38,734 nucleotides of DNA from positions 568,349 through 607,082 of the forward strand of contig NZ_JACIBY010000004.1 of the NCBI RefSeq assembly GCF_014195535.1. The letters run 5' to 3'. The notes beneath the pieces are model-generated. The model ran no database searches. It saw only the letters and a list, made by a program, of their open reading frames with translations, and was not told the DNA's origin. This document shows positions 32,530 to 38,734 of the stretch, piece after piece; the stretch's first letter is position 1, and every line of letters begins with the position of its first letter. Source of the DNA: Runella defluvii. Lineage in GTDB: Bacteria > Bacteroidota > Bacteroidia > Cytophagales > Spirosomataceae. Made by a program: the position numbers and the translations under genes.

Positions 32530-34278
32530 TTATTTCAATCCCAATTCTTCCCCGATAGAGGCTACTTTTTGTTTCAATGAAGCGTAAACCGCATCAAACT
32601 CTTCGTTGCTGTTGAGTGGTGCTACTACGCCTACATAAAACTTGATTTTAGGCTCCGTACCCGACGGACGGCAGGTAAACTTGGTGCCGTCGGCGGTAAA
32701 GAATTGAAGCACGTTCGACGACTCAATCCCCATGCTTCCCGAAGGAATGTCAACGGTCGTGCCATTTTCGGTGCGTTTCAAGAATTTGTAATCGTCGATG
32801 CGAACCACGGGCGAACCCGCCAACGACTGCGGAGGATTGGCGCGGAAGTCGGCCATCATTTGCTGAATTTCTTCGGCCCCAGCTTTTCCTTTTTTGGTCA
32901 ATGAAATGAGTCCTTCGTAGTAGAAGCCAAATTGTTTATAGACTTCCATCAGCATATCAAACAAGCTCAAGCCTTTGTCTTTGGCGTAGGCCGTCAACTC
33001 AGCGATCATTCCGCAACTAGCAATGGCATCTTTGTCGCGCACAGCATCGCCGATGAGGTAGCCGTAGCTTTCTTCACCGCCACCAATAAACTGCTGCTGT
33101 CCTTCCAACTCTCTGATTACTTGGGCGATGTACTTAAAACCTGTGAGCGTATTGTAGCAATAAACGTCATAGCCCGCCGCCATCTTGTCGATGAGGTCGG
33201 TGGTTACGATGGTTTTACAAACAAACTCTTTGCCCGTCAACTTGCCTGCTTCTTTCCACGCTTGGAGGAGGTAATAAATGAGCAACGTAGCGGTTTGGTT
33301 ACCATTAAGGAGCTGAATTTCACCGTGGTGGTTTTTAACGGCAATCCCTACGCGGTCGGCGTCGGGGTCAGTACCTAGCACAAGGTCGGCATCGATTTCC
33401 TTGGCTTTATTCACTGCCATCGACATCGCTTCTGATTCCTCAGGGTTAGGATACACCACCGTCGGGAATTGCCCGTTTCCGCTGGCTTCGGCTTGTTCGG
33501 CGATAACAGTCACGTTTTCAAAGCCCATTTTTTGAAGCAACGGTGGTACCAACGTCACGCCCGTTCCGTGGATGGGCGTAAAGACAATTTTAAGGTCTTT
33601 TTGGCGCGCAATTGCGTCTTTAGAAATAGAAAGTGAAACAATTTGGTCGAGGTATTTTTCGTCCACTTCTTTGCCAATAAGGTGAATTTTAGAGCTGTCA
33701 CCTTCAAACTTTATGTCGTCAATCGACTGGATTGCGTTTACTTCGGCAATCACATTGCGGTCGTGCGGGGCTACCACTTGTGAGCCATCGTCCCAGTATG
33801 CCTTGTAGCCATTGTATTCTTTTGGGTTGTGAGAAGCCGTTACGACAACGCCGCTTTTGCAGCCCAAAAGACGGATGGCAAAGCTCAGTTCTGGTGTGGG
33901 GCGAAGGGCTTCAAAAAGATACACCTCAATGCCGTTGGCCGAAAAAATATTGGCAGTTACTCGCGCAAATTCATCCGATTTGATGCGGCTATCGTGGGCA
34001 ATCGCCACGCTAATTTTTTCGCCCGCAAAATTTTTGTTGAGGTAATTGGCCAAGCCTTGCGTAGCTGCCCCGATGGTGTACTGGTTCATCCGATTGGAAC
34101 CCACGCCAATCAGACCGCGCAACCCCCCTGTTCCAAATTCTAAGTCTTTGTAAAACGAATCGGTAAGTTCGGTAATGTTTTCTTGGTCAAGGAGTTGTTG
34201 GATTGTTGCTTTTGTTTCGGCATCGTAATTTCCGCCAAGCCATTGGTCTATTTTGGTTTGTACAGCAGCTTCGAGCAT
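32530..34278 (-). CDS. pgm: Phosphoglucomutase/phosphomannomutase
   Basis: The 582-residue enzyme interconverts hexose 1- and 6-phosphates for glycogen, cell-wall and exopolysaccharide sugars. The phosphoserine S149 lies in TASHNPKEYNGYK, the magnesium loop DPDADR at 304-309, the sugar-specificity loop GGGEESYGY, and the phosphate-binding loop RPSGTEPKIKFY near the C-terminus. Length fits the PGM2-like branch (about 550-620). The frame is open to 34371, but a promoter with TTG at 34371-34369 and TAAATTTG at 34349-34342 makes that upstream ATG part of the -33 box, so the ATG at 34278 is the start. Confidence 0.95.
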   Translation of the reverse strand: MLEAAVQTKIDQWLGGNYDAETKATIQQLLDQENITELTDSFYKDLEFGTGGLRGLIGVGSNRMNQYTIGAATQGLANYLNKNFAGEKISVAIAHDSRIKSDEFARVTANIFSANGIEVYLFEALRPTPELSFAIRLLGCKSGVVVTASHNPKEYNGYKAYWDDGSQVVAPHDRNVIAEVNAIQSIDDIKFEGDSSKIHLIGKEVDEKYLDQIVSLSISKDAIARQKDLKIVFTPIHGTGVTLVPPLLQKMGFENVTVIAEQAEASGNGQFPTVVYPNPEESEAMSMAVNKAKEIDADLVLGTDPDADRVGIAVKNHHGEIQLLNGNQTATLLIYYLLQAWKEAGKLTGKEFVCKTIVTTDLIDKMAAGYDVYCYNTLTGFKYIAQVIRELEGQQQFIGGGEESYGYLIGDAVRDKDAIASCGMIAELTAYAKDKGLSLFDMLMEVYKQFGFYYEGLISLTKKGKAGAEEIQQMMADFRANPPQSLAGSPVVRIDDYKFLKRTENGTTVDIPSGSMGIESSNVLQFFTADGTKFTCRPSGTEPKIKFYVGVVAPLNSNEEFDAVYASLKQKVASIGEELGLK

Positions 34279-34341
34279 GGTAGGTTTATGTTTTTGGAGG
34301 TTTGAGAAATAATCTAAGGATAAAATCTGATAGTTGACGGA

Positions 34342-34371
34342 CAAATTTACTAACTCATCCGAATCTTGCAA
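34342..34371 (-). promoter_or_regulatory. Promoter of the phosphohexomutase gene
   Basis: TTG (34371-34369), exactly 19 nt, and TAAATTTG (34349-34342) match the Bacteroidota consensus. Transcription would start near 34335, leaving a leader of about 57 nt. Confidence 0.7.
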
Positions 34372-34544
34372 GTGAATCGAAAAGTTATGTCAAATTATTG
34401 AGGGGGAATGCGCCGTGAGTTGTCATGCAGAAAGTTCAAGGCTCATTAAACGTATATTAAATTGTTAGCACCGTGGGAGTCATTTTTTTTGGTTTTTCGT
34501 TATTTTAAGACTACTATTTTCCACTTCAGAACCAGCGTTATACC

Positions 34545-35390
34545 ATGAAATTACAGCCAATTGAAAAGCGCTCGGGGCTTACTCCCGAAGAATTTAGAGA
34601 ACAGTACCTGTTGCCAGGCAAACCCGTCGTGTTTAAAGATTTAGCGGCTCAGTGGCCCGCTACTCAAAAGTGGACGTTTGAGTATTTGAAAAAACACTAC
34701 GGACAGCTAAACGTGCCGCTCTTTGGAAACGATTTTCACGATGCGGGAAAAGGCTACATGGCTCCCAAAATCCACATGCCTTTTGGCGATTACTTGGAAT
34801 TGATTCAAGCGGGGCCGACGGAGTTACGGATGTTTTTGTTTAACATTTTTCAACATGCTCCTGACTTGGTCAAGGATGTGCAAATCCCGACCATCACCGA
34901 CGGGTTTGTGAAAGAGTATCCGTTTATGTTTTTTGGAGGACAAGATGCCGTCGTCAACCTGCACTATGACATTGATTGTTCTTCGGTGTTTTTGACGCAG
35001 TTTCAGACCCGCAAACGCGTGGTGCTTTTTGCCCCTGACCAAAGCCCGTATTTGTACCAGCACCCGTTTACGGTACAAAGCCACGTCAATGTGTTACAAC
35101 CCGATTACGAACGTTATCCCGCTTTCCGAAAAGCACAAGGTTGGGACACGACCCTCGAACACGGCGAAACCATTTTTATTCCCTCTACTTTTTGGCATTT
35201 TATTCATTATGTGGACGGCGGGTTTTCGATTGCGCTGCGCTCCAACGACACGATGTTTACGCGCCTACGGGGTTTGTGGAACATCACTCGTCATTTTGTG
35301 ATTGACAAAGGCATGAACAAAGTGTTGGGGCCGACTTGGAAACACTGGAAAGAAGAAAAAGCAAACGAGCGGGCGTTGGCGCTTATATAA
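34545..35390 (+). CDS. Cupin-8/JmjC-like dioxygenase-fold protein
   Basis: The 281-residue protein belongs to the cupin_8 (JmjC-like) group of Fe(II)/2-oxoglutarate oxygenases. The iron facial triad is present: H140 and D142 in NLHYDIDCS and a distal histidine, H218 or H221, in PSTFWHFIHYVDGG. The N-terminus, with GKPVVFKDLAAQWPATQKW, is standard for the group. Members hydroxylate proteins or small molecules; the substrate here is unknown. It is a single gene, convergent to the GyrI-like gene. Confidence 0.85.
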   Translation: MKLQPIEKRSGLTPEEFREQYLLPGKPVVFKDLAAQWPATQKWTFEYLKKHYGQLNVPLFGNDFHDAGKGYMAPKIHMPFGDYLELIQAGPTELRMFLFNIFQHAPDLVKDVQIPTITDGFVKEYPFMFFGGQDAVVNLHYDIDCSSVFLTQFQTRKRVVLFAPDQSPYLYQHPFTVQSHVNVLQPDYERYPAFRKAQGWDTTLEHGETIFIPSTFWHFIHYVDGGFSIALRSNDTMFTRLRGLWNITRHFVIDKGMNKVLGPTWKHWKEEKANERALALI

Positions 35391-35399
35391 ACAAAAAAC

Positions 35400-35434
35400 A
35401 CCCTTCCCGAAAGCTCAAAACTTTCGGGAAGGGT
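35400..35434. terminator. Hairpin between convergent genes
   Basis: Perfect 14-bp arms (ACCCTTCCCGAAAG and its complement) flank CTCAAAA, 10 bp after the cupin stop. It resembles the hairpins at 36047-36077 and 36213-36243 in sequence and likely serves as a terminator. Confidence 0.8.
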
Positions 35435-35474
35435 CGTGGTCTGTTAACCGTGCAAACACTGAATACTATTCTAT

Positions 35475-35927
35475 TTACAAAACGCCAATTTGCACCTCGG
35501 TGACATTGTTAGCGCCGTTTTCAAAGTCCATCATCACATAGAGTTCGCGGTTGGCGCCACTTAATTGCAAGCCTTGCGAATGGATGAAACTCATGGCATT
35601 CCCATATACCTGAGGAAGCTCTTCCCAAGGGCCTTCGTGTACAAGCGATACGCACTTGAAAGGTAGGATGGTTTGAAAAGCAAAGCGATCAGAAGTCACT
35701 TCTTTCCCTTGAACGGGTAGCACAATATCGAGCGTAAAAACCGTGTCAGGCTTGCCGTCCAAACCTACGTAATTCCAGTGGATAGGGCCCGTTGGAAGTA
35801 AATTTAGTGCCGCTGCTTCGCGGTATAAATCTTGGGCAACGTGTCCGACGAGTGTGCCTAACTGTGGAAGTGTCGTTTGGGTCGTAAAGACGAGGGCGCT
35901 GAACGGTTTGGTATATTTATTATTCAT
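35475..35927 (-). CDS. GyrI-like/effector-binding-domain protein
   Basis: The 150-residue protein looks like a stand-alone GyrI-like (AraC-effector-binding, SOUL-like) domain: RFAFQTILPFKCVSLVHEGPWEELPQVYGNAMSFIHSQG has the typical strand, G-PW/Y and helix order. Such domains bind small hydrophobic ligands. It is the third gene after the WYL regulator and VOC genes on the same strand. The first four codons and upstream region are part of a triplicated segment (see 35916-36363). Confidence 0.7.
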   Translation of the reverse strand: MNNKYTKPFSALVFTTQTTLPQLGTLVGHVAQDLYREAAALNLLPTGPIHWNYVGLDGKPDTVFTLDIVLPVQGKEVTSDRFAFQTILPFKCVSLVHEGPWEELPQVYGNAMSFIHSQGLQLSGANRELYVMMDFENGANNVTEVQIGVL

Positions 35928-35961
35928 GACTGTTGAAAAAAAGTGGGGTAATAGCTGCTAA

Positions 35962-36043
35962 GTTATTTTTGCGGATAGTCGTAATTTACCATCCATTTGA
36001 CGCCAAACTTGTCGGTGAAAGCACCAAAATAGGCATTCCAAAA
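35962..36043 (-). pseudogene. VOC gene 3'-end fragment 1
   Basis: This fragment reads as the last 26 or so codons of the VOC gene (NAYFGAFTDKFGVKWMV...PQK and stop) with a few changes, and has no start. Confidence 0.8.
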
Positions 36044-36046
36044 CAA

Positions 36047-36077
36047 CCTTTCCGAAAGTTCAAAACTTTCGGAAAGG
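36047..36077. repeat. Palindrome at duplication break 1
   Basis: Perfect 14-bp arms (CCTTTCCGAAAGTT and its complement) flank CAA. Confidence 0.85.
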
Positions 36078-36129
36078 TGCTCATTTGTTATTCATGGCTG
36101 TTGAAAAAAGTGGGGTAATAGCTGCTAAG

Positions 36130-36211
36130 TTACTTTTGCGGATAGTCGTAATTCACCATCCATTTGACGCCAAACTTATCGGTAAACGCACCAAAATAGG
36201 CATTCCAAAAC
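36130..36211 (-). pseudogene. VOC gene 3'-end fragment 2
   Basis: A second copy of the VOC terminal codons, truncated at the same base as fragment 1. Confidence 0.8.
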
Positions 36212-36212
36212 T

Positions 36213-36243
36213 ACCTTCCCGAAAGTTCAAAACTTTCGGGAAG
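36213..36243. repeat. Palindrome at duplication break 2
   Basis: Perfect 14-bp arms (CCTTCCCGAAAGTT and its complement) flank CAA. Compared with the hairpin at 36047 one base pair has changed in both arms together (T-A to C-G). Confidence 0.85.
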
Positions 36244-36285
36244 GTGCTCATGGCTGTTGAAAAAAGTGGGGTAATAGCTGCTAAG

Positions 36286-36714
36286 TTACTTTTGCGGATA
36301 GTCGTAATTCACCATCCATTTGACGCCAAACTTGTCGGTAAACGCACCAAAATAGGCATTCCAGAAAGTGTCTTGAAGGGGCATTTCGATTTCTCCATCT
36401 GCCGACAAACCGTTGAAGAGGCGCTCCGCTTCTTCTTTGCTGTCAGTTCCGATAGAAAGAGAAATGTGATTGCCCACGTTGACTGTATGACCAGCACTTT
36501 CGAGGGAGTCGGTGCCCATTATCACATAGCCTGGGGCAATTTCGTAAGCAATGTGCATGATTTTTTCTTGCTCATCAGCCGACATGTTTTCGCCGCCAGG
36601 GATGTCCTTAAAGCGCTGAAGACCAGCGAACTCTCCGCCAAAAACGGATTTGTAAAAAAGGAAAACTTCTTCGGTGTTTCCCAAAAAACTGAAGTAAGGA
36701 TTGATTGTTGTCAT
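36286..36714 (-). CDS. VOC-superfamily protein, PhnB-like
   Basis: The 142-residue protein starts INPYFSFLGNTEEVFLFYKSVFGGEF, the standard opening of PhnB/3-demethylubiquinone-methyltransferase-like vicinal-oxygen-chelate proteins, and ends AYFGAFTDKFGVKWMVNYDY, the usual metal-ligand strand. HI in EKIMHIAYEI and the late acidic region supply possible metal ligands. Glyoxalase or fosfomycin-resistance activity is not indicated; substrate unknown. It lies 75 bp after the WYL regulator gene, which probably controls it. Its end has been copied twice downstream. Confidence 0.88.
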   Translation of the reverse strand: MTTINPYFSFLGNTEEVFLFYKSVFGGEFAGLQRFKDIPGGENMSADEQEKIMHIAYEIAPGYVIMGTDSLESAGHTVNVGNHISLSIGTDSKEEAERLFNGLSADGEIEMPLQDTFWNAYFGAFTDKFGVKWMVNYDYPQK

Positions 36715-36789
36715 GGCTTGTTGTAGGTTAAATAATGTGTTGGTTTATTTGACTCTACAAAGGTAAATAGCCGTAGTGACAACGGTATG

Positions 36790-37740
36790 TCAGTAGGGTT
36801 GCAGGTAATGTTCGGCCATTTCCGAAACGATGTCGCGCATGGTATCTTTGAGCTTTTGAGGGCCTTCGACGTTGATGTGCTTACCGTACGACAGCAGCCA
36901 CCGACCAATGCCTTCGTAATACTGCGTCATAAACGTCATACGGACGTATTTGCCCTGGGTTTCTTCCGAAATAAATCCCCAACTGTACTTTTGTTCTTGC
37001 ATAAAAACCGCCGCACCACGGTGTACCCAAACGACGGTTTCTTCCAATTCTTCCTGCACTCGAAGGCGGCCAAGGTAGGCTTGAAGGGTCAATAGGTTTT
37101 GTTTTTGGAAAAACTTCTCGGTGTTGACCAATTGCTGAATGCGGTCGGTACGAAAATCGCGGTAGTCGCCCCGAAGGCGGCAATAGCCAATTAGGTGCCA
37201 ATGCGAGTTGTAATAAACCAGTCCAATGGGCTCAATTTCGCGTTGGGTGGCTTGTGGCTGATAGTTGGAGACGTAATCAATCAACAAAACGTGTTGGCGA
37301 ACAATGGCCTGCTGAATTTGATTGAGCAAATGCTCGGAAAACGGCTGCTGACGGCGACGGTTTAGTACTGCTACGCGGCTATCGAGGTCTTCGAGGTGTT
37401 CTTTTTCCGAACGTTTCAAGACCGATTTAATCTTATAAAGTGCCGATTCAAAACTTTCATTGAGCGAAGCATCGCCCATTTTACTCACCAACTTGGCACC
37501 GAAAAGCAACGCACTCGCTTCTTCGTTGGAAAACATAACGGGGGGCAAATGGTAATCTTCCAAAAAATACCCAATGCCCGCTTCGGCACCGATAGGAACG
37601 CCTGCTTCTTCGAGGGCGCGTATGTCACGATACACGGTACGAAGGCTAATGGTAAAACGGTCAGCGATTTCTTGGGCTTTCACTACGCGCTTAGATTGTA
37701 GTTGAATCAAGATGGCTGTAAGGCGGTCGATGCGGTTCAT
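36790..37740 (-). CDS. YafY-type HTH/WYL transcriptional regulator
   Basis: The 316-residue regulator has an HTH_11 domain (about 1-60: RLTAILIQLQSKRVVKAQEIA then ISLRTVYRDIRALEEAGVPI) and a WYL ligand domain (about 140-230: VLLIDYVSNYQPQATQREIEPIGLVYYNSHWHLIGYCRLRGDYRDFRTDRI in parts), with a WCX C-terminal extension. WYL domains sense nucleic acids or small molecules. It heads a minus-strand run with the VOC and GyrI-like genes and diverges from the lipoprotein at 37865; the palindrome at 37778 lies in between and may be its operator. Confidence 0.9.
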   Translation of the reverse strand: MNRIDRLTAILIQLQSKRVVKAQEIADRFTISLRTVYRDIRALEEAGVPIGAEAGIGYFLEDYHLPPVMFSNEEASALLFGAKLVSKMGDASLNESFESALYKIKSVLKRSEKEHLEDLDSRVAVLNRRRQQPFSEHLLNQIQQAIVRQHVLLIDYVSNYQPQATQREIEPIGLVYYNSHWHLIGYCRLRGDYRDFRTDRIQQLVNTEKFFQKQNLLTLQAYLGRLRVQEELEETVVWVHRGAAVFMQEQKYSWGFISEETQGKYVRMTFMTQYYEGIGRWLLSYGKHINVEGPQKLKDTMRDIVSEMAEHYLQPY

Positions 37741-37777
37741 TGTTTTAAAAAAATGCGCTATACTTGTACGGAGAGAA

Positions 37778-37811
37778 AACTTCTCGAAAGTTTTAAAACT
37801 TTCGAGAAGTT
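37778..37811. repeat. Perfect 34-bp palindrome with partial second arm
   Basis: Each half is 17 nt (AACTTCTCGAAAGTTTT). A second copy of the right arm (ACTTTCGAGAAGTTC) follows at about 37821-37835. It lies between divergent genes. It could be an operator for the WYL regulator or another member of the GAAAGTT hairpin family. Confidence 0.85.
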
Positions 37812-37864
37812 CAGTGAAAAACTTTCGAGAAGTTCATTTAAGGCTAAAAATACGAAAAAAAGCG

Positions 37865-38323
37865 ATGAAATTACGCTATTTCCTACCCATTTTTCTATTC
37901 ATAGTGCTAGGCTGCAACCGTCCTGCCGAAAACGTTGACGAGGCCCAAGCCCGACTAACGGGGGTGTCTAAATGGCAAATTCAAGAAATCCTGATGGACG
38001 AAGCCCCTGTCTTTAAAGAAGGTAAGCACATTCCGCACATTAGTGGGGTTCAATTTGATGAATACATGGATTGGGTACGTTTTTTGCCCGATGGTACGTT
38101 TGAAGGACATTTTAAGGGAGCCACCGAAAACAAGCGTTTTCAGTGGGAAAAATACCAAAAACAAAATGTCATTGCCCTGCGTGATACCGTAGCCAAAACG
38201 GGAGGCTGGAACATTTATCCGCGCAACGTGTATGAAGATGCGTTTGAGATGGAAACCCGCAGTACACTCTATGATCCGCCACGCATGACGAAATTAACTT
38301 TGAAGTTTGTAAAGAAATCGTAG
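37865..38323 (+). CDS. Small lipoprotein of unknown function
   Basis: The 152-residue protein has a lipoprotein signal with lipobox VLGC (C17). The mature part (SKWQIQEILMDEAPVF, then VRFLPDGTFEGHF, then LTLKFVKKS) suggests a lipocalin-like beta-barrel, comparable in layout to the lipoprotein at 28752 but not clearly homologous. The open frame goes back to 37712, through the palindrome and into the regulator gene; the ATG at 37865 just before the signal peptide is the credible start. No partner gene is adjacent. Confidence 0.75.
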   Translation: MKLRYFLPIFLFIVLGCNRPAENVDEAQARLTGVSKWQIQEILMDEAPVFKEGKHIPHISGVQFDEYMDWVRFLPDGTFEGHFKGATENKRFQWEKYQKQNVIALRDTVAKTGGWNIYPRNVYEDAFEMETRSTLYDPPRMTKLTLKFVKKS

Positions 38324-38331
38324 CACGTGCC

Positions 38332-38734
38332 CTCTGTGCAGGAGGTTGCACGCTGTGCAGGAGGTTGCTCACAACCTCCCGATTTCGTCGATTTCGTTCG
38401 GATATGAGTATCCGAACGCACGTTGTGCAGGAGGTTGCTCACAACCTCCCGATTTCGCCGATTTTTGTTCGGATATGAGTATCCGAACGCACGTTGTGCA
38501 GGAGGTTGCTCACAACCTCCCGATTACGTCGATTTCGTTCGGATATGAGTATCCGAACGCACGTTGTGCAGGAGGTTGCTCACAACCTCCCGATTACGTC
38601 GATTTTCGTTCGGATATGAGTATCCGAACGCACGTTGTGAGGAGGTTGCTCACAACCTCCCGATTACGTCGATTTCGTTCGGATATGAGTATCCGAACGC
38701 ACGTTGTGCAGGAGGTTGCTCACAACCTCCCGAT
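38332..38734. repeat. Tandem array of alternating hairpins, about 70-bp period
   Basis: Six hairpins with arms GGAGGTTG/CAACCTCC and loop CTCA start (from GAGG) at 38361, 38431, 38502, 38572, 38642 and 38712. They alternate with hairpins whose arms are CGTTCGGATA/TATCCGAACG with loop TGAG, the first at 38395-38418. Between them are CGATTNCGTCGATTT and GCACGTTGTGCA words. A partial unit precedes at 38336. The array runs past the window end. Spacers are not variable, so it is not CRISPR. Confidence 0.95.

Larger units (their letters stand above)
35916..36363 (-). repeat. Triplicated junction of the VOC and GyrI-like genes
   Basis: Three copies (35916-36043, 36084-36211, 36248-36363) share about 115-128 bp at over 90 percent identity by eye. 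Each spans the start region of the GyrI-like gene, its upstream gap and the last 26 or so codons of the VOC gene. Only copy 3 joins the intact VOC gene. Copies 1 and 2 break off at GGCATTCCA then AAAC, just where a hairpin begins. Copy 2 keeps four GyrI-like codons followed by a stop. Confidence 0.9.

Noticed and set aside
36085..36726. 213-codon plus-strand frame as a gene
   Set aside because: It is antisense to the VOC gene and its duplicated ends; length and internal repeats come from the triplication.
38332..38734. CRISPR array
   Set aside because: The 70-bp units are identical throughout, with palindromes and no variable spacers, and no cas gene is present.
1..38734. tRNA, rRNA, tmRNA or RNase P RNA genes
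   Set aside because: Gaps were read for typical conserved words and cloverleaf patterns and none was seen; a covariance-model scan would be needed to exclude small RNAs.

Overview
The window looks like chromosomal DNA of a Bacteroidota, most likely a cytophagal bacterium of the Runella/Spirosoma kind. The evidence is promoters of the Bacteroidota form TTG-N17-21-TAnnTTTG (best at 34342-34371, 7497-7527 and 16849-16876), weak or absent Shine-Dalgarno sequences, many small secreted proteins or lipoproteins, a CRY-DASH photolyase and LytS/LytTR signalling. The genus is inferred from gene flavour only.

Positions 259-12173 (minus strand) form a nitrate-assimilation locus. In transcription order it holds an alginate-export-type outer-membrane porin, an NrtA-like binding protein, NrtB permease, NrtD ATPase, a hairpin and a second promoter, an NNP/NarK-type porter, an assimilatory nitrate reductase fused to its own FAD reductase and [2Fe-2S] domains, a nucleotidyltransferase of unknown role, and a nitrite/sulfite-reductase-like protein that lacks siroheme ligands but ends in a rubredoxin-like Cys4 domain. 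Together these would carry nitrate across both membranes and reduce it to nitrite. No complete nitrite reductase is visible. A TrpD2/YbiB-like gene diverges from the locus at 12684.

Positions 14029-20605 carry a secreted esterase, a small exported protein, mnmA (opposite strand), three tandem paralogous small secreted proteins, and a LytS-like kinase with its LytTR regulator. The two exported-protein loci at 15085 and 17345 share a palindrome centred on the predicted -33 element, suggesting a common repressor.

Positions 20774-34278 are mostly housekeeping: an Ate1-like arginyltransferase relative, fbaA, an M20 peptidase, a CRY-DASH photolyase translationally coupled to a secreted protein, a PQQ-propeller lipoprotein with a second lipoprotein, hemL, an LpoA-like TPR/periplasmic-binding protein, and a phosphohexomutase. 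Positions 34545-38323 hold a cupin-8/JmjC-like protein, a WYL regulator, VOC and GyrI-like run on the minus strand, and a lipoprotein.

The most unusual content is non-coding. Both ends of the window (1-258 and 38332-38734) are built of short hairpins that share a TGAG/CTCA tetraloop while their stems differ with both arms changing together. Other palindromes lie at 20608-20770 (three 60-bp units), 35400-35434, 36047-36077, 36213-36243 and 37778-37811. The junction between the VOC and GyrI-like genes has been tandemly triplicated, with a hairpin at each break. No tRNA, rRNA, intact insertion sequence or CRISPR array was seen.
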